Assembly (NCBI GenBank): GCA_027596945.1
Contig: JADGJH010000406.1
Coordinates: 1 to 19,269 of the forward strand
Direction of reading: 5' to 3'
Length of the DNA: 19,269 nucleotides
Origin: Physocladia obscura
Taxonomy: Eukaryota; Chytridiomycota; Chytridiomycetes; Chytridiales; Chytriomycetaceae
Positions 1 through 8,511 of the stretch are shown here, in pieces. The notes below the pieces were generated by a model. The model worked only from the letters and a program-made list of their open reading frames with translations. It was not told the origin of the DNA and did no database searches. Within the stretch, counting starts at the first letter, position 1, and each line of letters starts with the position of its first letter. The translations under genes and the position numbers were made by a program.

Positions 1-545
1 GGAATCCATTGCATTTCAGTAAGATATCCATTTTTACTAAAGGCAAAGTATACTGGCACATCACCTCAATGAGTTTTCTTTGTAGGTTCAAAACCAAAAT
101 CAAATTTTTCAAAATCAAACAGCATGATTATGAAATCCACAATACGTTCAACTGCAGTAGAAATAAACGGAATCATGTTTGCATAGTGACTGTGCTCACC
201 AACATTAATATTTGGTCTCTCAACAGTATGAAAGTTTGCTGTGAATTGTCATTTTCAAGTTTGATTTGCATTTTATCAATACTGATGATATTTGAAGCTG
301 TTAAGTGCTCTGCTGTAATCCAATTTTTGAAATGCTTAGCCCATAGCTCACAATTTGAAAAGGTAAGTGGACCAATTTGTGCAGCACTCAAATACTTTAC
401 AGCTTGCCATGAAATTTGATTTCTGTACCAATTTATGAATCCCACAAACCAATTATCAGGATTCCATTCAACAGCCCCATACTGTTTGGCACAATATTGT
501 CAAATAAAATCTAAGAAATCTGCGTGATGCTGAGGGTGGTTGCAC
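1..545 (-). pseudogene. Decayed ORF of unknown repeat family, copy 1
   Basis: Read on the minus strand, this stretch holds a broken reading frame. It passes through a TGA near 510, a segment with W-N-P-D-N-W-F-V-G-F, then KMQIKLENDNSQ (about 245-280). A frameshift follows, and the frame continues through an I-P-F-I-S-T segment and an acidic/aromatic tail to the window edge. The same order of motifs (W-x(3-4)-W-x-x-G-F, then KMQIKLQNDNSQ, then F-I-P-F-V-T) recurs on the same strand near 3657-4006, so these are two diverged copies of one repeated coding sequence. I do not recognise the family. Stops and frameshifts say it is dead. It is probably part of a mobile element or an expanded gene family. 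Confidence 0.5.
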
Positions 546-784
546 ATTGCTTGCATGTCCAATTAAGTCACAAAAAGGGCAACTTTTTCAAACTGAAAAT
601 TTTTCTTGTTTTGGAAAAACATGGAAACTGAAAGAAAACTGCTATGTTGGCATTTCAAATGTAAAACTGTGCAGGAAAACACATAAAAGGACTTTATTTC
701 TCTTTGTTTTTAAAGGAAGCTTTAAAGAATAAACTTAGAAGTCTAAATTAAACCCTCTGACAACTGGAAACTTATCATCAAGCA

Positions 785-1198
785 ATGTTCATACAGGATA
801 TTGAAATCATGTGGTTTACATGTGAGTTAAACTCATGCAATTTGATATCACACAATATTGTATTCTTGGACAAAGTGTTGTTTGATAATTGCAAAATGCT
901 AAGACAATGGGGATATGCTCTAAAAGGAAAGAATCTATATTTAAGAGGGGAATACGTGAGACTTCTTCCCATCTCACTTCTTTGTTTCATCAATAGTATG
1001 GGAGTACTTGAAGTATACCAGATAGAAGGCACATTCAACCAAAAAAAATTCACTAGTCACTATCTAAACATGGCAGCCAAGTACAAGCACACACAGCAAT
1101 ACCCTAGCTGTAATTCTGTCTGGATTCTTGACAGAGCAAGGATCCATCAATCTGCCAAACTGTTCCTCCAGATGCAAATAATAAACAAAACATCCTAA
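785..1198 (+). mobile_element. Truncated DDE_3-type (Tc1/mariner/IS630-like) transposase relic
   Basis: This is an uninterrupted frame whose middle part (about 850-1180) resembles the DDE_3 transposase catalytic domain. It has a first catalytic Asp in IVFLDK (codon 869-871), then FDN-x-x-MLRQWGYALKGK, a RGE-x-VR-x-x-PISLLCF segment and a G-V-L-E-x-x-Q-x-EGTFN motif. The second catalytic Asp lies in WILDRARIH (codon 1130-1132). The third acidic residue and the C-terminal part are absent, because the frame runs into AT-rich simple sequence after 1195. No credible start codon or terminal inverted repeats were seen, so this is a fossil fragment and not an active element. Family assignment rests on motif order. 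The exact superfamily branch is uncertain. Confidence 0.7.
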
Positions 1199-1330
1199 AA
1201 ACAAACAAAAATAATAAATAAATAATAAATTTTTATTATTTTTATTTTTATTCAAATTAAATAAATAAAAAATGAATAAAAAGTGTTTAATTTTTTATAT
1301 TTTTTAAAATTTTCAAGCAAATTTTTCAAA
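1199..1330. repeat. AT-only low-complexity tract with self-complementary TAA/TTA runs
   Basis: Runs of AATAAATAATAAA (about 1209-1228) are followed at once by TTTTTATTATTTTTATTTTT, so the tract can fold back on itself. It directly follows the truncated transposase frame. No gene is visible here. It looks like slippage-derived simple sequence. Confidence 0.5.
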
Positions 1331-1339
1331 GAAAGAAAA

Positions 1340-2100
1340 ACAACTGCTGCAGCAAAATCTGCAGCAGCAGTGCAAAATGGGCCGTGCAATGTCTCAGCTG
1401 CTCCTGCTGGGTTTTTTTTTGTTTTTATAAAATGAAAATCTAATTAATTGAGATTTATTTTAGAAAGACAAAACAAAAACAAACAAAATGGCTTTGCAAC
1501 ATCAGCATTTGCCAGCAGGTGGCATCGCTGATTTGCGCAGCACTCAGGTATCCATCAGGCAATGGAGTTGGCTGCATCCATCAGGCAATGGAGCTGGCTG
1601 CATCCATTGTTTGTTTTCCATTTACTTCAATAAAAATTTAATGAAAACTGTCATTATTTTGATAAAACAAAACAAGATAAAAACAGCTGTGAGGCATCAG
1701 CAAAGTATCAGGGCTTGCCCACAGGTAGCAATGTTGATGCATGCAGCATGCAGATATTGATCAGGAGATGGTGCTTGCTGTGCCTGCTGTGTTTTTAGTT
1801 TCTGTTTTATTTAAAATAAAATAAAAAGATTATTATTTTAAGAAACATAAACTATCCCTGAGTATGCCAATTTCCAGGCACATGCTCAATCGACACAGTT
1901 TTGATCCAGCTGAAAGGCTGTGACAGCTGCATTGATGGGAAAGTCCCTTTGAAAAATAAAATAAAAGGAAATATTAGTTAAGATAGCTCCAATCACTCAC
2001 CTGGACCATCACATGCAAGGGCATGGCTTGGGTAGTAGAACAAGGTAGAGATTAGGAGCAATTCCTGCTGGTGCTGTGTTGTTGGCAAAAGATCAGACTA
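1340..2100. repeat. Gene-free belt of CAG/CTGC-rich blocks alternating with AT-rich spacers
   Basis: Blocks of roughly 70-130 bases rich in CAGC/CTGC/CATC words lie at about 1340-1410, 1490-1610, 1680-1795, 1850-1950 and 1985-2090. They are separated by spacers of almost pure A/T (for example 1410-1480, 1800-1850 and 1950-1980). Inside are a 26-base direct repeat and the palindromic run TGCATGCAGCATGCAG near 1736-1752. No conserved coding frame spans the blocks. It may be a nest of small non-autonomous elements or a decayed satellite. Confidence 0.4.
1552..1603 (+). repeat. 26-bp tandem direct repeat, two copies
   Basis: Two adjacent units (1552-1577 and 1578-1603) begin CCATCAGGCAATGGAG and end TGGCTGCAT. 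They differ at one base (T versus C after GGAG). A partial third start (CCATT) follows. Confidence 0.85.
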
Positions 2101-2146
2101 TCTGTTTTCATTTCAATTTATTTTTCATTAACCCCAGAACTTTATT

Positions 2147-3053
2147 TTGAATGTATATTTTGAAAATCAAAACAAAAAAAAAGAGGGACTGTACATTGAA
2201 TGTACAGAAAACAAGCACCACACCCCAGTACCAATTTTTTGTTACCTTGCTGCTCCACACTCAACAGTTCAGCAAAATCAGCAATATTTTATGACATGTG
2301 AAAAAATCTTGCAATTTGGAATTTGCAATGGAAATAATCAGCAAGTTAATTACCTTCTTGAAAAAGGATCTATTCTAGCAAAAAAAGCTGTCTTAAAAGA
2401 TTCAGTAATGTCAATGTTGCATCATCATTTTCATCAAACTGCTGCCAACACTGTCACTTTTTTTGCAGATAATTGTGCTGGTCAAAACAAAAACAAGTGG
2501 ATGCTTTGGTATTTGTGCATGCATATAATTATAGGTTTCCAATCTTCTATAATGCTACATTTTATGATTGTTGGTCACACAAAATTCTTATCAGATGGAA
2601 ATTTTGGAATTTGGACGAAAAATTTCATGCATAGTATTATGGACTTGAAAAAAATTATAAATAACTCATCAGCTTGCAACTCATCTGTTCTTAAAAATAA
2701 AATATCATGGTATTGATTTTCAACCTTTCTTGAACAATATTTTGATGGTATTATCATTGGAATATATCAAGAATGCATCATTTTGAATTCAATGATTGAT
2801 TTCCTGGAGAAGTTAAAGTGAAAGAGCTACTAAATGGTCCAAAAATTGAATTAAGCTTTTGAAGCAAGGAGTCAGTGCTCAAGATGTTTGTAAAAATGAT
2901 TTTAAGGCATTTACCACACAGCACAGTATCTTCAAACTTGAGCCAACAATACCATCAGATATGCAGTTGGAGCAATTAAATGATGTAAAACAGAAACTTG
3001 TTTTGCAAAATAAGCCATTATTTGCTGCCCATCTATCTGGATTCAGCTTTTGA
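2147..3053 (+). mobile_element. Decayed DUF7869-like transposase relic
   Basis: The frame 2147-2716 carries F-x-ADNCAGQNKNK (about 2462-2497), then a W-Y-L hydrophobic stretch and FMIVGHTKF (about 2561-2590), followed by DGNFGIW. This pairing of a D-N-C-x-G-Q-N-K-N motif with a G-H-T-K-F-x-x-D-x-x-F-G motif matches the DUF7869 / DDE-like proteins repeated in glomeromycete and some animal genomes. After a stop at 2714-2716 the likeness continues across frame changes (HHFEFND, then F-P-G-E-V-K, then K-I-E-L-S around 2770-2855) and into the short frame 2859-3053. In-frame stops and shifts show it is a pseudogene. No terminal repeats were identified. Confidence 0.65.
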
Positions 3054-3656
3054 AATTTAAAAAATGAAAAAATGAAGAGTTGGCAAATAGGGAAAAAAAA
3101 TAAATTTGAAAGGAAGTCCTTTGAAAATATCAATGCAAAAAGTTGAGAAAATAAAAAAAATATGATCAAATGAGGAGTGGTGGTGATGAAAATGCAAGTC
3201 AAGGAAAGCATAAGATTAAGTTTAAAAGAAATATTTTTTTCATGTTCTTGTGAAATTTTCAAAGAAAATAAGAAAGAATACTTGACAATAAGTGCTTTAT
3301 TTTTGAGTTATGGTGAGTCATAGACTTTGGGTGAGAATTTTGGGAAATCTCTCAATGCAATGAAAAAAATCAAATTTTTTTGTCTCATGTGTAATATTTG
3401 GTGGAAGAAAAATCCTTGGATATCAGCCTCAAAGTACATAGACAAGAAATTAATAGTTTTGTGGACATCAAGATTATCACAAATCAAAACCAGAAAACTG
3501 ACCAAATTTGTTTCAACTCCACCAAAACATATTTCCATTGCATCTCCCTCAAGTATTTATTTTCACTGTACGCAAATTATGTTGGTGTGATTTCATCTCT
3601 TCATGTGGCAATTGTATATTCCCACGTTTTAGGAGCAAAACAAAAAAGCCCATCTC
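3054..3656. other. Gene-free AT-rich stretch with degenerate ORF debris
   Basis: Open frames exist on both strands (for example 3327-3590 plus and 3308-3538 minus), but none has a recognisable motif and composition is uniformly AT-rich. The minus-strand frame may be the continuation of the decayed repeat copy at 3657-4006. I see no gene here. Confidence 0.4.
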
Positions 3657-4006
3657 TCATTTGCCACTAGCTGTCACAAATGGAATGAAGCTGGCAGACT
3701 GACTTCTTTCTCCATGCAGCTCATTTAGACATTTGATGAATGGAGCCACAATGACTTTTGACTGTGAGTTGTCATTTTGTAATTTGATTTGCATTTTGCT
3801 GTAGCAATTCTCTGCAATCCACTGCTCAAAATCATCAATTAATGTCTTGATAGACTCAATATTAAACAAGCTGGCATATGTCACTGAGATTGCAATCAAA
3901 TTCTTGGCATTGATATTGTTATGGCACTGTGCAAAACCTTTGTACCACTCCTCTGCAGACCAGCCTGTGTTGCCATGAGCTCTTGCATAGTATCTAGTGA
4001 TAGTTT
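3657..4006 (-). pseudogene. Decayed ORF of unknown repeat family, copy 2
   Basis: This is a minus-strand frame with W-S-A-E-E-W-Y-K-G-F (about 3945-3975), later KMQIKLQNDNSQ (about 3770-3805), then LNELHGE and S-F-I-P-F-V-T, ending in a stop at 3657. It is the more intact of two copies; the other lies at 1-545 with the same orientation and motif order. An upstream in-frame stop (TAA near 4005) shows that the N-terminal part is lost or frameshifted. Family and function are unknown. Confidence 0.5.
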
Positions 4007-4382
4007 AAATCAATTATATGCATGCCATTGGGTGGTGAGACAGTGCTCTTGTGTGTAGAAAGGCAATAAAGACTAGCTCTTCAGCAGCAATAAAAATAGT
4101 ACACTCATTTGAGTGTTCTGATTGATTTAAAATTTTTCTGCAGTTTGATCTTTTTATGTTAACTGGCTTTTGATGCTTGATAGTAATTATTTGGGCTGTT
4201 CCGTCCGGTTGGCAATTTTCTTGAAGGTCTTCCTACTTTAACTTTCTTGCACTTCAAAGAGCACTTGCTTAAGACTGAATGCTTCAACATTCAATGACCA
4301 ATGCGTGGCTTCATTGAGATAATAGTTGGTTGTTTTCATTTAAAAAAGTGCTAGTTTCACTTTTTTTTTATCGTTGAAAAAA
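4007..4382 (+). promoter_or_regulatory. Upstream region of the carnitine acyltransferase-like gene
   Basis: About 370 bases without a gene separate the relic zone from the ATG at 4383. The part next to the start has T-rich runs (4355-4375) and an in-frame TTG just upstream. Core promoter elements cannot be assigned with confidence. Nothing else was seen. Confidence 0.35.
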
Positions 4383-6847
4383 ATGCTCCGGGTTGTAAAC
4401 AATTCGACGGCAGTCAGACGTTTAACAACGGCAGGAACAACGATAACAAAGATCTCAACCACGGCAACTGCAACGAAAAAAATAGCCACCGCTCTGCCAC
4501 CATTGACGAATCTGCTCACCTCACATCTTCGAATTGCTAAAGTTGTCCAACACCAAACAGAATTTGAAAAAACCAGTGCTGCTATTGAAGTATTCACGCA
4601 AACGGGAAATTCACTACAAGAGCGAATTATTGCTGACGTATGTTGTGTGTTGAAATCAGAATATCGCCTAACATGTTTCGGGACAAACAGGATTCTTTTA
4701 TTCCCGAGTCTTCAGTTCAGGGTAGATGTCTGGAATCAAGATCTTCCTTGTGTGTCAAGTCGAATTGGTGGTTCCAACTGAAGTTTAGTCATTGGTTAAT
4801 GTCTTTTAACGAACTGACAAAATTTCATTTCAGAGACTATCCATCGCACCCACAAACTTTAATTTCCAAGCCTCCTCCAAAAGACGTAACCTCAAGTTTT
4901 CAAATTGAACGTGCGTCGGGACTGATTTTAAGCTTGCTTAAATTTCGAGATACTATTGGAATGTAAAGTTGTTTGCTTTTTTGAAAAAGCAAAAAAACAA
5001 AACGACAAAAAACAGAGACGAATCTGTAAACGCATTGTTCGGGTCTTCGAGAATTCCAAATTTGAAAGTCGACAAAATCTTTAAATCTTCAAACTCGAGG
5101 CATATTGTTGTCATGACAAAAGATCAAATGTTCAAAATAGATGTCATTGATGAACAAGGACAAAAAGCTGGCTTGAAAGAAATCCAAAGGTCTGAATATC
5201 GCATCAAAATTATTCATTTTTAAATTTTATGTATAAAGGTTACTCTATGCAGCTGGTGCGCAAAGCTTGAAATCTGAAATTCGGCAAAACGTTGGAGTTT
5301 TGACGGGAACAAACAGAGATGTCTGGGCTAAGGTATGACTGATTTTTGAGAGAAAAAGTTTCCCAATCTTTCCTTTCAGAACTACAAAATACTTGAATCA
5401 CTTTCAGTGCAAAACAAGAAGAACCTCGCGACTATTGCATCAGCTCTTTTCACTGTTCACTTAGAGGACCATTCGACTATCTCGAACCCTAATTACTCAC
5501 ATGTCCAATTTTTGCACAATGAGAATGGGAGAGATAGGTGGTTTGATAAGACCATTCAGCTTATTGTTGCATCAAGTGGGCGTGCCGGTATAAATGCCGA
5601 AGTGTCAAATGTTGATGCAAGCGTACATGCGAAAGTTGCGGAATATCTCACAAATAGGTAGAGATTAATTGTGTAAAGAGTATATTATTTTCCTTTTATA
5701 CTCACTATATTCGTTAAGTGAACCGGTTCAATTTACCAACCAGGCTGAGATGTTTCCAGAACCTGAAATTCTTGAATGGATTATTAACGAAGAAATCAAA
5801 GAACAAATTAAATCTGCACATCAAACGGTCACACAACTTGCTAAAACTACTGAAAGTGTTGTTATGCACTACGATATTCTTGGAGAACGTTATATCAAAG
5901 AAATCGGTATTAATATAACTGTACTTCGTTATTTAGTGTTCTTTTTTTAATTTTGCGCCTACTTATAGCGCGTTCTGATGTTAACGCCTTTATTCAACTT
6001 GCACTTCAAGTTACATGGCAACGGTTGCACACACAGCCAGCAAACTCAAGCCTTACAATTCTGACAGCCAACGGCAAATTTGCTACAAACTCCATCATAT
6101 CAGAGATAGTATGGGATTTTGCAGAAACATTTGACAACGACGATATTTTGGTAAAACAAAAATTTATTAAGTACGTTTAATCAATTTACTTATTCTTTTG
6201 AGCATTATTTAAATAGTATGATGAAAAACGAGCCAAATATCATGCAGCTGTTACATCAATTAAACAAGCAACATCGGCTATTTCAGAATCCTCTTTTTCA
6301 CCAATTGACCAGTACCAGGCTCATTTGCAAGCGTTTTACAGAATAGCAAATGAAGAAGAGAAAGAAAAACTCACAGCTACATTCGGTACAGCACCAATCG
6401 CCAAAAATGGACTTGAAACAGCAAATATTCAAGTTTCGCCCGGGAGTAGCAACAATTTCTTTGCTGGATTTAGTCAGAGCTGGGCACAGGGATATGGAAT
6501 CGCATACGCGGTTGGAACAGATGATATTAAGGTATCCGTATGTTGTAAGAAAGGATTTGGCGTGAAAGGCGCCAATGCATTCAAGTTTGTAGATGAATTG
6601 AAGAGAACTTTCGCAGATATTATGATCTTGTTTCCAAAAAGGTATATATTTTTCATATTTTTACTAAAAAATTTAATTTCAGTTGTTGCTTGCTAGATCT
6701 GAAATTTGGGGTTATGATTGGAAAGAAAAGTTTGCTTTGAGGAAAAAAGAGGAGTTTTACTTGAAGACAATGAAGAAACTGAGCGATCAATATCTAGGAC
6801 AAAGAGAAACGTTGCGGAAGAAATATTCCGGCCAATATAGGAAATAA
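4383..6847 (+). CDS. Choline/carnitine O-acyltransferase-fold protein, probably catalytically dead (10 exons)
   Basis: Spliced model: 4383-4637, 4691-4782, 4834-4962, 5016-5189, 5239-5332, 5380-5657, 5719-5906, 5969-6150, 6217-6641, 6697-6847. All junctions are GT...AG and phase-consistent, giving 655 residues, the usual size for carnitine acetyltransferases. The Arg/Ser/Thr-rich start (MLRVVNNSTAVRRL) looks like a mitochondrial presequence. Family landmarks in order are LPPL, EFEKT, SNWWFQLKDYP, PPP, FQIERASGLI, LFGSSRIP, HIVVM, GVLTGTNRDVWAK, RWFDKTIQLIV, FIQLALQ and QGYGIAY. Known members move acyl groups between CoA and carnitine using a His in an E-H-[SA] motif. Here that position reads AEVSNVDA (V323), and the Y-x-S-x-S...GRT and S-T-S motifs are also lost. 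A basic tail of about 50 residues follows the domain. Expect a pseudoenzyme or a young pseudogene. The exon 3/4 join also lacks the usual proline/cysteine-rich segment. Confidence 0.85.
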
Positions 6848-6921
6848 TCGCTTGGGATAAAAAGAGCAGTTTTGATGGAAAATATGATCAAACAATAAAA
6901 TTTATTTTAATTAATTTCACG
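6848..6921. terminator. Shared 3' region of two convergent genes with overlapping poly(A) signals
   Basis: Only 74 bases separate the stop of the acyltransferase-like gene (plus) from the stop of the kinase gene (minus). A plus-strand AATAAA lies at 6894-6899 and a minus-strand AATAAA (TTTATT on plus) at 6901-6906. The two signals abut, so the transcripts very probably overlap at their 3' ends. Confidence 0.65.
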
Positions 6922-8462
6922 TCACATAAATTTTAACCTAAATCCTGTGCTCTGCATGGTTTGATAATTCATTGTCGACTGTTTGCGTTCAATTTCATCT
7001 TCATTAATGGCAGCATCGTCTACGCTTTCATGAACAGCGTATGGCACGTCAGGACTATTGATTCTCCGTTTATCTCCAGCATTTTTGCTCGGAAAAGTTG
7101 GGAACATTGCTGGGTCTTTCGGTGGTGGACTTTCGTTAAAATATGGATGCTTGAGAGCTTCAGCCGCCGTAATACGTTGCTTGGGATCATAGGTAAGCAA
7201 ACAAGACATTAAGTCAATTCCATTTGCTGTCAAAGACGGAAATCGCAATTTCAGATTGTTAAACGGTTGGTGTCGGAAATTGAAAGATTTGGGAACGGGA
7301 AGTCGGAGAAACCCGGGCCAGACTTGCTCAGTCGGTGTTCCGAGAAGTTTGAATATCTTTTGTTATTGCTGTTATTATATGGCTTATCTTTTTGGCTTTT
7401 AAAAAGAAGTTACTTTGTCAAGTTGATCAATTTCGCCTTTTCCTGGTGCAAGCGGTTCCTTGTTGACAAGTTCCGCGAAAATGCAGCCCACAGACCACAT
7501 GTCAATAGCTGTCGTATATTTCTTTTCCCCGAGTAAAAGTTCGGGTGCCCTATAAAAAAACAAATGTCGATACAAAAACACATAACAAAAGCCAAAAAGA
7601 AAACAAAAAAATGTGGATACCTGTACCACAAAGTTACAACAAGTTGCGTCATATTCCCCAAAGGATCGCCAAATCGTCTTGCAAGTCCGAAATCAGCAAC
7701 TTTCATCATTCCCCGATTATTCATCAGCAGATTAGATGTTTTGAGATCACGATGAACAATCCACTTGTTGTGCAAACATTCACAAGCGCTAATAAGCTGC
7801 AACATGAGAGTTTTAATTTCACTTTGTAAAAATGGTGTGCGCATTGAATCCATCAACGACTTCAGATCATGCTCAACAAATTCCATTACAATAAATACGC
7901 TGAGATGAAAAAGAAATAAAAATCCAATACATATTTAAAATATGTAGAATTATTACCCAGAATAGCTGGGAGTGACAACAATCTCGCGTACATCGACAAT
8001 ATTCGGATGTTTAGCCAACAGGAGGGTATAAATTTCGCGCAATGTCGTTACAGGGAAACCGTTCTTTTCATTCTCGAGTTTCAATTTCTTTAGAGCTACA
8101 ATTTCGCCAGTTTGTTTGTCGCGTGCCCGATATACAATTCCATAACTCCCTTCTTCAATACGGTTTAATTTTTCGTAGCAATCAACGAAACGGCAAGATT
8201 GGATTGGCGGACCAACGAGGGCAGTCGACAAAAGTGGACTTGAATGTAGTGCATGCTTTGGTCGCTGCGGTTGGGCTATTTGTTGATGCTGTGATTGCCC
8301 GTCCGAAAAAACGTCGTTACTTTGTGGTATTTGTTTCGTCGCGAGTTTCTTTGCGGGACGACGATTCCGAATTTCTTCTGATTTCCGGTCTTGGGCATCA
8401 TGAGTGTATTCGTCGTTATCGCTTCCCCATTTCGTTGCTGTCACAGTCCGTTTTGTATACAT
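6922..8462 (-). CDS. CDK11/PITSLRE-type cyclin-dependent kinase (4 exons)
   Basis: Spliced on the minus strand: 8462-7957, 7899-7621, 7549-7414, 7356-6922, giving 451 residues. A polar, unstructured N-terminus of about 85 residues leads into PPIQSCR and the kinase domain. The glycine loop is [11 protein letters not shown] (about 104-113), with K125 in VALK. The C-helix signature is PVTTLRE (137-143), a variant of PITSLRE. Catalytic HRDLK is at 218-222, DFG at 238-240, and the activation segment contains VVTLWYR then APE (263-265). The C-terminus has the CDK11 hallmarks [16 protein letters not shown] and a final GFRLKF. In other eukaryotes CDK11 with cyclin L regulates transcription and pre-mRNA splicing in the nucleus. 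All catalytic residues are present, so it should be active. The start at 8462 follows a poly-A run; an in-frame ATG at 8552 would add 30 residues but lies inside the neighbouring gene. Confidence 0.92.
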
Positions 8463-8511
8463 TGTTTTTTTTTTTCTTCTTGAAAAAACAGACTGCGCAT
8501 CAAGCAAACGT
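8463..8511. promoter_or_regulatory. 49-base bidirectional promoter between the CDK11-type kinase and cyclophilin H
   Basis: The two ATG codons (kinase on minus, cyclophilin on plus) are head to head with 49 bases between them. The gap includes a T-run (plus) next to the kinase start and CGCATCAAGCAAACG next to the cyclophilin start. No TATA box is evident. Both transcripts must start in or beyond this gap, possibly with overlapping 5' ends. Confidence 0.6.

Noticed and set aside
1..4006. The two similar minus-strand ORF copies as long terminal repeats of one retrotransposon
   Set aside because: They are diverged coding fragments without TG...CA ends, and no reverse transcriptase, integrase or primer-binding site was seen between them.
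4340..4597. Minus-strand frame across the start of the acyltransferase-like gene
   Set aside because: It is an antisense shadow of exon 1. The plus strand has the start codon, splice sites and family motifs.
7267..7829. Plus-strand frames opposite kinase exons 2-4
   Set aside because: Shadows of the kinase coding sequence and its introns, with no independent support.
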